Of a DNA stretch of 64,000 nucleotides, positions 7,937 to 17,386 are shown piece by piece. The stretch spans positions 310,001 through 374,000 of the forward strand of contig NZ_NPGA01000015.1 of the NCBI RefSeq assembly GCF_002259485.1, read 5' to 3'. The notes under the pieces were generated by a model, which made no database searches, was not told the DNA's origin, and saw nothing but the letters and a program-made list of their open reading frames with translations. Position 1 is the stretch's first letter; each line of letters begins with the position of its first letter. A program made the translations under genes and the position numbers. The DNA is from Rhodococcus sp. 14-1411-2a. Its GTDB lineage: Bacteria; Actinomycetota; Actinomycetes; Mycobacteriales; Mycobacteriaceae.

Positions 7937-9552
7937 CCACCGACATCGAAGAGCGCACCGAGGCATCGCCGCCGCGCAAGCAATCCGCGCTGGGCAGGGG
8001 AGCGGCGCTGGTCCGCAACACCTGGCGCGGCCTGACCAGCATGCGAACCGCGCTGGTGCTGCTGTTCCTGCTGGCCTTCGCCGCGGTGCCCGGTGCCCTG
8101 GTGCCGCAGCGCAGTCTCAACGCCGGCAAAGTCGACGAGTACATCGCCGACCGCCCGACCCTCGGCCCGATCATGGACAAGCTCGAACTGTTCGACGTGT
8201 TCGGCAGCTTCTGGTTCACGGCGATCTACGCGCTGCTGTTCATCTCGCTGATCGGCTGCATCCTGCCGCGCTGCATCGAGCACGCGAAGCAATTGCGCAC
8301 CAAACCCGTTCGTGCGCCCCGCAACCTCTTCCGACTGCCGCACCACAGCCGCTACGACGTGGACGGAACGCCGGAGGAGATCGCAGCGCAGGTACGCACC
8401 CAGTTGCGCGGTTGGCGCGTCGCCCAACGAACCGAGGACGGCGGAGCCGTGACGCTGTCGGCGGAGAAGGGCTACGTCCGTGAACTCGGAAACCTCGTCT
8501 TCCACTTGTCTCTCGTCGGACTGCTCGCCGCGATCGCCATGGGCAAGCTGCTCGGGTACGAGGGCAACCGCATCGTCATCGCCGACGACGGCCCAGGCTT
8601 CTGCACCTCGACCCCGGCCAACTACGACTCGTTCCGCGCAGGCAACCTCGTCGACGGCACCGACCTCGAACCACTGTGCGTGCGCGTCAAGGACTTCAGA
8701 GCCGACTACCTCGACACCGGCCAGGCCGAGATGTTCACCTCCAACATCGAATACCAGGCAGGCCAGGACCTCGCGAACAACGTCTGGCGCGACGACCAAC
8801 TGCAGGTCAACCACCCGTTGCGCGTCGTAGGAGACCGCGTCTACCTCCAGGGCCACGGCTACGCACCCACCTTCACCGTGACATTCCCGAACGGCGAAAC
8901 CCGCACCGACACCATCCAATGGCAACCGACGGACGCCACGACCTTCCTCTCCAGCGGAGTGCTCCGTGTCGACCCGCCCGGCGGCTTGTATACCGATCCC
9001 CTGGACCGGCGAAAGAACCAGATCGCCATCGAAGGACTGTTCGCGCCGACGGCGTCGTTCCACGGCAGCCTGCTGTCGTCGAGCTTTCCCGCCATGAACG
9101 ACCCCGCCGTCGCCATCGACATCTACAAGGGCGACACCGGCCTCGACACCGGACTGCCGCAGTCGATCTTCTCGCTCGATCAGGAAATGATCGCCCAGGG
9201 CAGGCTCGTGAAGCAGGACCGCGTCAACCTGATGCCAGGAGAATCGGCGACGCTCAGCGACGGAACGGTCGTCACCTTCGACGGAGCGAAAGAATTCGTC
9301 AACCTTCAGGTCTCACACGACCCGGCCCAGACCTGGGTGCTCGTCTTCGCACTCACGATGATGGGCGGACTGCTCGTCTCACTGGTGATCAAGCGTCGCA
9401 GAATCTGGGTCCGACTCACCGCCGACGCCCAAGCACGACGTACTGTAGTAGACCTCGGCGGACTTGCACGCACCGATCAGGCGGGGTGGGGCGAAGAGTT
9501 CGACCGCCTGTGCACCCGCCTGCTCGGCGACACCTCGAAACAGGAGAACTGA
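7933..9552 (+). CDS. resB: Cytochrome c biogenesis protein ResB (Ccs1)
   Basis: ResB is one half of the system II haem lyase, which works with CcsA/CcsB to attach haem to apocytochrome c outside the membrane. The 539-residue product has an N-terminal span near the MRTALVLLFLLAF segment, a second near FTAIYALLFISL, a third around residues 190-205, a long outer domain, and a last span near the C terminus (VLVFALTMMGGLLVSLVI). This is the family layout. The ATG start overlaps the ccdA stop by four bases, and ccsB follows after three bases. Confidence 0.93.
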   Translation: MTTDIEERTEASPPRKQSALGRGAALVRNTWRGLTSMRTALVLLFLLAFAAVPGALVPQRSLNAGKVDEYIADRPTLGPIMDKLELFDVFGSFWFTAIYALLFISLIGCILPRCIEHAKQLRTKPVRAPRNLFRLPHHSRYDVDGTPEEIAAQVRTQLRGWRVAQRTEDGGAVTLSAEKGYVRELGNLVFHLSLVGLLAAIAMGKLLGYEGNRIVIADDGPGFCTSTPANYDSFRAGNLVDGTDLEPLCVRVKDFRADYLDTGQAEMFTSNIEYQAGQDLANNVWRDDQLQVNHPLRVVGDRVYLQGHGYAPTFTVTFPNGETRTDTIQWQPTDATTFLSSGVLRVDPPGGLYTDPLDRRKNQIAIEGLFAPTASFHGSLLSSSFPAMNDPAVAIDIYKGDTGLDTGLPQSIFSLDQEMIAQGRLVKQDRVNLMPGESATLSDGTVVTFDGAKEFVNLQVSHDPAQTWVLVFALTMMGGLLVSLVIKRRRIWVRLTADAQARRTVVDLGGLARTDQAGWGEEFDRLCTRLLGDTSKQEN

Positions 9553-9555
9553 CCG

Positions 9556-10521
9556 ATGCCGATCAACGAGACCCTCTCGCAGTACAGCGACTGGTCCTTC
9601 GAATCAGCGTTCACCATCTACGTGCTCGCATTCGTCCTGCTCATCGCCCAGTACGCCTCCGCCAAGGCCACGGCCGCTCAGGCGAAGGAACTCGTCGGTG
9701 CCGGTGCGCCGGTGGCCCAGTCGCGACCGGGACTGGTTGTCGAAACGCCGAAGCGACCGCTGTCCGAGCGACTCGCAGGCATGGGCTTCGCCCTGCTCGC
9801 CCCGGCTCTCGCGCTGCACATCGCGTCGGTGGTGCTCCGCGGGTTCGCCACCCACCGCTTCCCGCTCGGCAACATGTACGAGTTCGTCACCATGGCCACC
9901 GCAGCCGCCGCCCTCACCTCCGTGATCGTGCTGCGCAAGAAGACCATGCGCCCGATGCTCGTGTTCGTTCTCGCACCGATCATCGTGCTGATGTTCTTCG
10001 CCGCCACCAAGCTCTACGCCGATGCCGCACCCGTCGTCCCCGCGCTGCGCTCCTACTGGCTGCCCATCCACGTCACCATCGTCAGCGTCGGCAGCGGCAT
10101 CCTCCTGGTCTCCGGCGTCGCCTCCCTGCTGTTTCTGCTGCGCATCAAGCAGCCCATCGGCGAGGAAAGCGTTGGGTTCTGGGGCAAGTTCGCATCCAAG
10201 CTGCCCGACGCCCAGGCCCTCGACCGACTCGCCTACAAGACGACCATCGTCGCTTTCCCGCTCTTCGGAGCCGGCGTCATCCTCGGTGCAATCTGGGCCG
10301 AAGCCGCATGGGGCCGCTTCTGGGGCTGGGACCCCAAAGAGACGATGTCGTTCATCACCTGGATCATCTACGCCGCCTACCTGCACGCCCGCGCCACCTC
10401 CGGATGGCGCAACACCCGCGCCGCCTGGATCAACATCGCCGGATTCACCGCCATGCTCTTCAACCTCTTCATCATCAACATGGTGGTCTCGGGACTGCAC
10501 AGCTACGCAGGACTGAACTAG
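9556..10521 (+). CDS. ccsB: Cytochrome c biogenesis protein CcsB (CcsA/ResC family)
   Basis: This is the haem-handling partner of ResB. The 321-residue polytopic protein shows the tryptophan-rich haem-binding signature of the haem handling protein family, WGRFWGWDPKE at about 252-262, and conserved histidines in the flanking spans (near 88, 172 and the YLHARA segment). About eight membrane spans are expected. It closes the cluster running from hemL, matching the order hemL, phosphatase, thioredoxin-like, ccdA, resB, ccsA in M. tuberculosis. Confidence 0.94.
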   Translation: MPINETLSQYSDWSFESAFTIYVLAFVLLIAQYASAKATAAQAKELVGAGAPVAQSRPGLVVETPKRPLSERLAGMGFALLAPALALHIASVVLRGFATHRFPLGNMYEFVTMATAAAALTSVIVLRKKTMRPMLVFVLAPIIVLMFFAATKLYADAAPVVPALRSYWLPIHVTIVSVGSGILLVSGVASLLFLLRIKQPIGEESVGFWGKFASKLPDAQALDRLAYKTTIVAFPLFGAGVILGAIWAEAAWGRFWGWDPKETMSFITWIIYAAYLHARATSGWRNTRAAWINIAGFTAMLFNLFIINMVVSGLHSYAGLN

Positions 10522-10641
10522 TTCTCGCCCGCTGGCAGCCTCCACGCGGGACTGTCAGCTGGTAGCGTCCGATCCGGCTCGATGGGGGACACATCCGAGC
10601 TCGGATCTTCGATGTGGGACGCGAACTGGGGGGAATCGGTC

Positions 10642-12384
10642 ATGGCCGATCGGCACGAGAACAACTGGCAACCCGTCCGGCCATTGGACGACGACGTGCC
10701 CGAAGAAGACGTAGCTCGCCCCACGGAATCCGAGCCGGTCGTTGGCGTAGGGGCGGCGGAGGCCACACCCGCACCGCCGCGGGAGCCCTTCAGATCGACC
10801 CCCATCACGATGCCGCCCGAAAGCATCGACAATCAGCCCGTGCCGCAGCCCGAGGCCGCCCACACATCACCGCCGCTTCCCGGGTCGCGGGACGGTGAAG
10901 CCCACGGTGGCGCAGGTGGTGAGGCGGCGTCGGTCGCGGTGCCACCTGCCGGGGTCGACAAGACCGTCGTCGCACCACCGAGGCCCGTGGAACCGCCGAC
11001 GACGGCTGTGGCACCGACCGCGAAACCGACTCCTACACATGCGCCGCCCGTCGCATCAGGGCCGCCACCGTCCCAGAATCCGGTGCCGCAGAATCCGGTG
11101 CTGCAGAATTCGGTGCCGCAGAACCAAGGTGGGCCACAGAACTATTGGGCCCCGCAGAATCAAGCCGGGCCGCAGAACTATTGGGCACCGCAGAACCAGG
11201 GCGGTCCGCATGGGCGATGGCCGTCGGAGGGTCACTGGAATCCCCAGAATCAGTGGAACGGTCAGAATCAATGGGGGCCTCAGCCCGGCCAGTGGCCTGG
11301 GCCGCAGCATCAAAATCAGCCGCATCAAAATCAGCTGTATCGGAATCAGCCTCAGCAGGTTCGGCAAGGCCCGGGTGACGCGTTGATCGCCACCCCGGGA
11401 GCGGTACCGACCGTCGGCCCGAGTCGGTCGGATGAGCAGCCGGTGCCCTCGCTCGATCTCGGTAGTTCGTTGCTCGTCCGATCGGGGAATGCGCCGCCGG
11501 TGGCAGGGTGGCGTCGGGCGTTGTATCTGATGTCGCGTGGTCGCCTGAATGTGGGCAACAGTGCCGCTCAGCAGCGACGCCTGGTTCTGACCGCGGAGGT
11601 GGATCGGCCTCTCGTCGGGTGTCATCGCGTCGCGGTGCTGTCGCTGAAAGGGGGCGTGGGCAAGACCACGACGACGGCCACACTCGGCTCGACGTTCGCC
11701 GAGATCAGGGGTGATCGGGTGATCGCCATCGACGCGAACCCCGATCGGGGAACGCTGGGGCAGAAGGTGCCGGCCGAGACGACCGCCACCGTCCGTAATC
11801 TGTTGCGCGACATCGAGTCTCTGGACCGTTACAGCGACGTCAGGGCTTACACGTCGCAGAACGTGCATCGACTGGAGGTGTTGGCGTCCGATTCGGATCC
11901 GGCGGCTTCGGAGGCATTCAGCGGTGAGGATTACGATCGCGCCGTGTCGTTGTTGGAGAAGTTCTACAGCATCGTCATCACGGACTGCGGCACCGGTCTG
12001 ATGCACTCGGCGATGGAGAGCATTCTCGAAGGAGCCGACACACTGGTGGTGGTCAGCTCGGGCTCGGTGGACGGCGTGCGGAGCGCGTCGGCGACGTTGG
12101 ATTGGCTCGATGCGCACGGCTACCGCGAGTTGGTCGCTTCATCGGTCGCCGTGGTCAACGGCGTTCGGCCGAGAGCTGGAAAAGTGGACCTGCGCAAAGT
12201 TGTCGAGCACTTCGAGCAGCGGTGCGCGCGAGTGCGAACTATTCCGTTCGACCCACATCTCGAGGAGGGGGCAGAAATCGAACTGGACCGTCTTCGTGGG
12301 CGCACGCGGAAGGCACTGTTGGAAGTCGCGGCGGCGGTAGCGGCAGGTTTCCCCGACGCGCCCACCGCTGCCCACCGCAACTGA
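10642..12384 (+). CDS. MinD/ParA-like ATPase with long Pro/Gln/Asn/Trp-rich N-terminal region
   Basis: The C-terminal half (from about residue 325) is a deviant Walker A ATPase: LSLKGGVGKTT at 335-343 includes the signature lysine of ParA/MinD proteins, followed by AIDANPDRGTLG. The first 300 residues are low-complexity and Pro-rich, with repeated QNPVPQNPVL and PQNYWAPQNQ blocks. The layout recalls EspI-like ATPases of type VII secretion loci, but no ESX gene is present here, so the process served is unknown. ATG 10642 was chosen for the GGGGGG ribosome binding site eight bases upstream; in-frame ATGs at 10582 and 10612 are alternatives. ccsB lies upstream. Confidence 0.82.
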   Translation: MADRHENNWQPVRPLDDDVPEEDVARPTESEPVVGVGAAEATPAPPREPFRSTPITMPPESIDNQPVPQPEAAHTSPPLPGSRDGEAHGGAGGEAASVAVPPAGVDKTVVAPPRPVEPPTTAVAPTAKPTPTHAPPVASGPPPSQNPVPQNPVLQNSVPQNQGGPQNYWAPQNQAGPQNYWAPQNQGGPHGRWPSEGHWNPQNQWNGQNQWGPQPGQWPGPQHQNQPHQNQLYRNQPQQVRQGPGDALIATPGAVPTVGPSRSDEQPVPSLDLGSSLLVRSGNAPPVAGWRRALYLMSRGRLNVGNSAAQQRRLVLTAEVDRPLVGCHRVAVLSLKGGVGKTTTTATLGSTFAEIRGDRVIAIDANPDRGTLGQKVPAETTATVRNLLRDIESLDRYSDVRAYTSQNVHRLEVLASDSDPAASEAFSGEDYDRAVSLLEKFYSIVITDCGTGLMHSAMESILEGADTLVVVSSGSVDGVRSASATLDWLDAHGYRELVASSVAVVNGVRPRAGKVDLRKVVEHFEQRCARVRTIPFDPHLEEGAEIELDRLRGRTRKALLEVAAAVAAGFPDAPTAAHRN

Positions 12385-12389
12385 GAGCT

Positions 12390-12415
12390 ACCGAACCTTA
12401 TTCGCTGGGTTCGGT
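12390..12415. terminator. Short hairpin between convergent genes
   Basis: ACCGAACC and GGTTCGGT form an eight-base stem around a ten-base loop just after the MinD-like stop codon, overlapping the end of the convergent small gene. There is no clear U-tract, so termination is a guess. Confidence 0.4.
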
Positions 12416-12595
12416 GCCTGCCTCGGTCCCGTCTTTCCCTCCGCGGCGAGCTTCACGGTTGATTCGCCACAGAAAATCGGGATCGTCATCGGGTCCGACA
12501 GTGCGGGTGGGTGGAGCCTGTGTGCTGGGTCCGAATGCCTTCCAGAACAGCACGATGACTGCCACCAAGCCGATCAACGCCAATAGATAGATCAC
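12398..12595 (-). CDS. Small single-span membrane protein
   Basis: This encodes 65 residues. A hydrophobic segment at about residues 2-20 (IYLLALIGLVAVIVLFWKAF) is followed by a charged tail with DDDPDFLWRINREARRGGKD. GTG 12595 is the start because an ideal AGGAGG lies six bases upstream; an upstream in-frame ATG would bury that site. The family is not known to me. The tail suggests a cytoplasmic domain that could bind a partner, but nothing nearby identifies it. Confidence 0.68.
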   Translation of the reverse strand: MIYLLALIGLVAVIVLFWKAFGPSTQAPPTRTVGPDDDPDFLWRINREARRGGKDGTEAGTEPSE

Positions 12596-12635
12596 GACGC
12601 ACCTCCTACTACGAGGGTAGCCGCGATGCAACATC

Positions 12636-12698
12636 CTCCGCACCCGTCGAGCGTCGAAGATTCCTGAGAATGTTCGATGAGTTCGAGCGGGTGCGGAG
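12636..12698 (-). terminator. Long hairpin downstream of bldC
   Basis: CTCCGCACCC and GGGTGCGGAG form a ten-base stem, extended by TCGA pairs, with a large loop. It lies between the end of bldC and the start of the small membrane protein gene on the same strand, so it probably limits readthrough. Confidence 0.5.
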
Positions 12699-12731
12699 AT
12701 CGAGAGTATTTCGTACGTCAGGACGTCCGAA

Positions 12732-12947
12732 TCAGTGGTGTGCGCCGGCTTCCGTGGTCAGAGAGGTCAGTAATTGCATGACCTCGGTCTCGCGGAATCG
12801 ACGGTGCCCGCCCGGAGTGCGGAGCGATCCGAGGCGACCGGCGTGTGCCCAGCGTGTCACTGTCTTGGGATCGACGTGAAAAAGCGCGGCTACCTGACCC
12901 GGCGTGAGAAGTGAGTCCTGAGCCTTGTGAAATGTGGGTGCGCTCAT
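12732..12947 (-). CDS. bldC: BldC family MerR-like transcriptional regulator
   Basis: This 71-residue protein is a lone winged helix-turn-helix of the MerR type without an effector domain. The core LLTPGQVAALFHVDPKTVTRWAHAGRLG followed by TPGGHRRF and the short second helix matches BldC of Streptomyces and its actinobacterial orthologues. BldC binds cooperatively to direct repeats and controls developmental or stationary-phase genes in Streptomyces; its role in rhodococci is not settled. ATG 12947 has AGGAGGA upstream and gives the expected length. Confidence 0.9.
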   Translation of the reverse strand: MSAPTFHKAQDSLLTPGQVAALFHVDPKTVTRWAHAGRLGSLRTPGGHRRFRETEVMQLLTSLTTEAGAHH

Positions 12948-13145
12948 CTGTCGTGTCCTCCTACGATTCGGTTCGGTGCATATGCGTCGAACCGGAGATA
13001 TCGGTCTGCTGCGTTCGAACCCCATGGTTGCACTCGAACCCCTAGGTACTCGACTGATACAAGGTTGGTAAAGGGGAGGTAATGGACAAATCGGTCACGC
13101 CGGGGGTGGGTCGGAGTGCTTGCCGAGCCCGGTAACCTGGGACCC

Positions 13146-13499
13146 GTGAGTGACGCGACGAACGCCGACAGCAGCGAACCTACCAGCGGAAACGGCGCGA
13201 AAGGTAGGTCGGCGAAGAAGTCTCTCGCCGTGAACCTGGGTGTCTACACCTTCGCGCGCCTGGCGCTCGTCATCGTGATCGGCGCACTCATCGTCGGCAT
13301 CGGTTTACTCTTCGGCGTCGAGGTTCCGGTACTCGTCGCCGCGATCTTCGCCGTGCTGATCTCGCTACCCCTGTCGCTGCTCCTGTTCAAGAACATGCGC
13401 ATCCGCGTCAACGAGTCCATCGCAGCAGTCGACGAGGACAGGCGCACCGCGCGTGCGGATCTGCAGTCGAAGCTGCGCGGTGAAGACGGCAAGAAATGA
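13146..13499 (+). CDS. DUF4229 domain membrane protein
   Basis: The 117-residue product has a polar N terminus of about 30 residues, two hydrophobic spans (near 38-57 and 62-80) and a basic or acidic C-terminal tail ([23 protein letters not shown]). This is the pattern of DUF4229, an actinobacterial family of unknown function. GTG 13146 is taken as start; an earlier GTG at 13116 is possible. The last bases overlap the next gene in ATGA, suggesting co-translation with the cysteine desulfhydrase-like enzyme. Confidence 0.72.
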   Translation: MSDATNADSSEPTSGNGAKGRSAKKSLAVNLGVYTFARLALVIVIGALIVGIGLLFGVEVPVLVAAIFAVLISLPLSLLLFKNMRIRVNESIAAVDEDRRTARADLQSKLRGEDGKK

Positions 13500-14578
13500 C
13501 CAGGACGGTCGATCACTCGGGGTCACGGGCGTGGGTCGACAATGCGGTCCGGTTGATCGAGGCCGATTCCCAGCGCAGCGCCGACACGCACCTGTTGCGA
13601 TACCCCCTTCCCGCGGCCTGGGGAATCTCGCTGTACCTCAAGGACGAATCGACGCACATCACCGGCAGCCTGAAGCATCGACTGGCTCGGTCGCTCTTTC
13701 TGTACGCAATCTGCAACGGATGGGTCACCGAACGCACCACGGTGATCGAAGCCTCGTCGGGCTCCACTGCCGTCAGTGAGGCCTATTTCGCCGGACTGCT
13801 CGGACTGCAATTCGTCGCGGTGATGCCTCGGAGCACCAGCCCGGCCAAAATCGCACTCATCGAGTCCCACGGCGGGAGATGTCATTTCGTCGATCAGCCC
13901 GGCGAGATGTACACCGAAGCGCATCGTCTCGCGGCCGAGCCGGACAGCCACTACATGGACCAGTTCACGCACGCCGAACGAGCCACCGACTGGCGCGGAA
14001 ACAACAACATCGCCGAGTCGATCTTCGACCAACTTCGGCTGGAGGAATGCCCCATTCCAGACTGGGTGGTCGTCGGTGCGGGGACCGGGGGGACCAGCGC
14101 CACCATTGGCCGCTACATCAGATATCGCAGGCATGCAACGCAATTGGCGGTGGTGGACCCCGAGAATTCGGCGTTCATCGGCGGCTACGAGTCCGGAGAC
14201 GCGGGCTACGAGACAGGGCTGTCCTCCCGCATCGAGGGCATCGGCCGACCGCGCGTCGAGCCCTCGTTCGTCGGCCAGGTGATCGATCGAATGATCGCAG
14301 TGCCCGACGCCGCCTCCGTGGCCGCCGCACGGTTCACCTCGGACGCACTCGGCAAACGAGTGGGCGGATCGACCGGCACCAACATCTGGGGTGCCTTCGG
14401 ACTGATCGCAGAAATGATCGCAGCAGGCCGCAGCGGGAGCGTGGTGACACTGCTGTGCGACGGCGGAGACAGGTACACGCAGACCTACTTCGACGACGCC
14501 TGGGTTTCGAGCCAGGGTATGGATCTCGACGAACCGACCGCGGCCCTCGAAAAGTTCGTTCGTACCGGGGTGTTCTGA
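13496..14578 (+). CDS. PLP-dependent cysteine synthase-family enzyme, probable L-cysteine desulfhydrase (Cds1-like)
   Basis: The 360-residue protein is a fold-type II PLP enzyme. [12 protein letters not shown] carries the Schiff-base lysine at residue 60, [10 protein letters not shown] is the substrate-binding loop, and [15 protein letters not shown] is the glycine-rich phosphate cradle. It resembles M. tuberculosis Rv3684 (Cds1), reported to break L-cysteine into pyruvate, ammonia and H2S. Generic cysteine synthase annotation is the alternative. The ATG start overlaps the DUF4229 stop by four bases. Confidence 0.8.
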   Translation: MTRTVDHSGSRAWVDNAVRLIEADSQRSADTHLLRYPLPAAWGISLYLKDESTHITGSLKHRLARSLFLYAICNGWVTERTTVIEASSGSTAVSEAYFAGLLGLQFVAVMPRSTSPAKIALIESHGGRCHFVDQPGEMYTEAHRLAAEPDSHYMDQFTHAERATDWRGNNNIAESIFDQLRLEECPIPDWVVVGAGTGGTSATIGRYIRYRRHATQLAVVDPENSAFIGGYESGDAGYETGLSSRIEGIGRPRVEPSFVGQVIDRMIAVPDAASVAAARFTSDALGKRVGGSTGTNIWGAFGLIAEMIAAGRSGSVVTLLCDGGDRYTQTYFDDAWVSSQGMDLDEPTAALEKFVRTGVF

Positions 14579-14584
14579 GGAGAT

Positions 14585-14902
14585 CTACTTGCTCACCGCC
14601 ATCGACGCCGCGGCAGTTGCAGCGGCGACGGTGACGACCGCCGGCCATGCACCGATCTTCTTGGCCAGCGGGTGCGAGGCACCGAACGCGACGAGATAGG
14701 TCCCGAGCAGCGCACCGGCGCGGGTCGAGCCCGAGGACTTCTGCCACCGGGTCGTGCACGCCACACCCGCAGCGGCCAGTACGGCTCCGCCGAGCTGACG
14801 GTTGTGCGACTGCCGGGCGACGGCGAAGCCGCCGAGCAATCCACCGGCAGCGAGTGCGGACGTGGCGATCGAGCGTCGAGTGTCGTTGGTGGCCATGATC
14901 AT
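14585..14902 (-). CDS. Small hydrophobic protein of unknown function, coupled to pepN
   Basis: I do not recognise this protein of about 105 residues. It is Ala/Gly-rich with three or four weakly hydrophobic stretches (near 15-30, 37-50, 62-75 and 86-103) and is probably a membrane protein. The ATG at 14902 overlaps the pepN stop in TGATG, which favours reinitiation by the same ribosomes; ATG 14896 is an alternative. The coupling is the only clue to function. Confidence 0.6.
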   Translation of the reverse strand: MIMATNDTRRSIATSALAAGGLLGGFAVARQSHNRQLGGAVLAAAGVACTTRWQKSSGSTRAGALLGTYLVAFGASHPLAKKIGAWPAVVTVAAATAAASMAVSK

Positions 14903-17361
14903 CACCCTAGCCGCGCCTGCACCCGCAGGCTCCTCGCCAGATGGTCTCGTTGCTCGATCACCAAGCGCCGCAGGGCGGCCGGTGCCCACTCGTGCTCGGC
15001 CAGCCAGCTGTCCGCGGCTACCGTCGACGATTGCTGCGGGAACAGTCGGACGACGATGCGCCGTGCGATTTCGATGCTGCGCGAGGTCCACAACGACGCG
15101 ATGGATTCGAAGTACCGGTCGTGATAGCCCTGCGTCAGGTCCGGCCGGTGCCCGGCCCCGAAGCCGGTGATGAAGGCGTCGAGAACATCGTTGGACGCAT
15201 CGTCGCGCTCGGTGATGGCAGCCCACGCCCTTGCCTTGACCTCTGCGTCGGGGAGCGCCGTCGACGCCGCCGTGTGTGAGGTGCGTCCGGACGACGTGTT
15301 GTCGGAGGCCAGCTCTGCATCGAGCTCGGCCGAGGTCGCGTTTCCGGTCGCGGCCAGGGCCAGCCAGAACGACCAGCGCTGGTCGGGATCCAGGCGCAGA
15401 CCTGGCACGGTCGCCGTGCCGTCGAGAAGTGCGCGTAGGTCGGCTGCGCGGGAGCCGTCGAGTTGGGCCGCGGCCGCGGTGGCTCGCGCCCACACCAACT
15501 GGGTATCGCTCCCTGGCTCACTCGTATGCAGCTGCGTCCACGACGCCTCCAGCCACTGCCGAGTGGGTTCGCGCCGTCGGTCCTCCGGGAGGTAATGCTC
15601 GAGGGCGTACGCCACATTGGCCGTGACTGCGGACAACAGACCGATCTTGGGCTCGTTGGGTGCGAATCTGGTTGCGATGTCGATGTATTCGAGTGCAGAC
15701 AGCTCGGCGTCGCGGGTGGAGTTCCACAACGCCGACCACACCAGGCCCCGGGCGAGAGGGTCGACGATGCGATCGAGGTGGTTTCGCACAGTGGTATTGG
15801 AGCGCTCGTCGAATCGGATCTTGGCGTATGTCAGGTCATCGTCGTTGAGCAGCACCAGCGCGGCCTCGGGAAGGTCGACCGGCGTTCGTGCCTCGGCGAT
15901 GTCAAGTTCTCGGCGGTGGGTTCTCGTCAGATGTCCGGCCTCGTCGAGGTCGTAGAGCCCGACGGCAATTCGGTGGGGCCGCGGGTTCGTCTGTTCGACG
16001 GCATCGCCGGTGTAGCTGAGCGTGGAGACGCCGGTGGTCTGCAGCCATGCTGCAGCCCAGGTGTCGAGGTCGCGTCCGCTGGCGGTCGACATCTCGCTCA
16101 GCAGGTCCGTCAGCGTCGTGTTTCCGAAGGCGTGCGTGCGAAAGTAGTTGCGGGAGGCGGCGAAGAAGGCATCTGCGCCCACGAACGCCCCGAGCTGCTT
16201 GAGGACGCTCGCCCCCTTGGCGTAGGTGATGCCGTCGAAGTTGAGCTTCGCGGCCTCGAGGTCGGTGATGTCGGCGACGATCGGGTGGGTGGTCGGAAGT
16301 TGGTCCTGCAGGTACGCCCACGCTTTTCGTCGGTTGGCGAAGCTGACCCAGGCGTCGGTGAATCGGGTCGCTTCGGCCGATGCGTATGCACCCATGAAGT
16401 CGGCAAAGGATTCCTTGAGCCACAGGTCGTCCCACCACTGCATCGTCACGAGGTCGCCGAACCACATATGCGCCATCTCGTGCAGGATCGTGTTCGCGCG
16501 GGCCTCGTACTGGGCTTCGGTTGCCGCAGAACGGAATACGTACGACTCGGTGAACGTGACGAGGCCGGGATTCTCCATCGCGCCGAGGTTGTACTCGGGG
16601 ACGAAGATCTGGTCGTACTTTCCGAAGGGATACGGGTAGTCGAACTTGTCGTGAAAGAAGTCCAGGCCTCGTTTCGTGATGTCGAAGATGTCCTCGGCAT
16701 CGAAGTACTCGGCGAGAGACGCCCGGCAATAGGCACCGAGGGGGACGGTGAGTTCGCCTCGCGTCCAGGATGATCGGACGCGGTGATACGGACCGGCCGC
16801 AACTGCGGTGATGTAGGTCGAGATCGGCAGGGTCGGCGCGAAGGTGGTGACCGTGTCTGTCGTGACACCCTCGCGGTTCGACAGTACGGTCCACGTCGGC
16901 GGAGCCGTGACAGTCAGAGTGAAAGGGGCTTTGAGGTCCGGTTGCTCGAAGTTCGCGAACACTCGGCGTGCATCGGCCGGTTCGTACTGCGTGTAGAGAT
17001 AGACGTTGTCGTCGACGGGATCGACGAACCGATGCAGTCCTTCACCCGACCGGCTGTATCGTCCGCGCGCGCAAATCCGCACGATGTTGTGCTCGGTGAG
17101 CCCGACCAGTTGAATCCGCGAGCCGTCGTAGTCGACCGGCGTGTCGATACCGTTGACGGTCACTTGGTCTACTGCCGCACCGATGAAGTCCACCCAGGTC
17201 GCAGCCGTGGTCGCGTCGAATTCGATGGTCGTCACGGTCTCGAAGGTGTCGAGGTCCGCGTCCTCTGCGCGCAGGAGATCGAGGTGAACGCGATACTTCA
17301 CCCCGTCGATGTGGCGCGATCGCCTGCGAGTTTCGGTCCGGGTCAGATTCGCGGTGCTCAC
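14902..17361 (-). CDS. pepN: Aminopeptidase N (M1 family zinc peptidase)
   Basis: PepN removes N-terminal residues from peptides in the cytoplasm. The 819-residue product contains the GAMEN exopeptidase motif at 260-264 and the zinc site HEMAH at 294-298 with the third ligand Glu317 in LWLKESFADF. The N-terminal beta domain and the C-terminal ERAP1-like helical domain are both present, so the gene is complete. GTG 17361 gives the N terminus STANLTRTE, typical for actinobacterial PepN; the frame is open much further upstream but lacks similarity there. The downstream small gene starts within the stop codon. Confidence 0.93.
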   Translation of the reverse strand: MSTANLTRTETRRRSRHIDGVKYRVHLDLLRAEDADLDTFETVTTIEFDATTAATWVDFIGAAVDQVTVNGIDTPVDYDGSRIQLVGLTEHNIVRICARGRYSRSGEGLHRFVDPVDDNVYLYTQYEPADARRVFANFEQPDLKAPFTLTVTAPPTWTVLSNREGVTTDTVTTFAPTLPISTYITAVAAGPYHRVRSSWTRGELTVPLGAYCRASLAEYFDAEDIFDITKRGLDFFHDKFDYPYPFGKYDQIFVPEYNLGAMENPGLVTFTESYVFRSAATEAQYEARANTILHEMAHMWFGDLVTMQWWDDLWLKESFADFMGAYASAEATRFTDAWVSFANRRKAWAYLQDQLPTTHPIVADITDLEAAKLNFDGITYAKGASVLKQLGAFVGADAFFAASRNYFRTHAFGNTTLTDLLSEMSTASGRDLDTWAAAWLQTTGVSTLSYTGDAVEQTNPRPHRIAVGLYDLDEAGHLTRTHRRELDIAEARTPVDLPEAALVLLNDDDLTYAKIRFDERSNTTVRNHLDRIVDPLARGLVWSALWNSTRDAELSALEYIDIATRFAPNEPKIGLLSAVTANVAYALEHYLPEDRRREPTRQWLEASWTQLHTSEPGSDTQLVWARATAAAAQLDGSRAADLRALLDGTATVPGLRLDPDQRWSFWLALAATGNATSAELDAELASDNTSSGRTSHTAASTALPDAEVKARAWAAITERDDASNDVLDAFITGFGAGHRPDLTQGYHDRYFESIASLWTSRSIEIARRIVVRLFPQQSSTVAADSWLAEHEWAPAALRRLVIEQRDHLARSLRVQARLG

Positions 17362-17386
17362 CGAACCAACCCTAGGCGATCGGTTT

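Noticed and set aside
8676..10565. 629-codon open frame overlapping resB and ccsB
   Set aside because: It is Arg-rich throughout and overlaps two genes with intact family motifs.
15463..16773. Long plus-strand open frame opposite pepN
   Set aside because: PepN has all catalytic motifs in its own frame; the opposite frame is a codon-bias shadow without homology.
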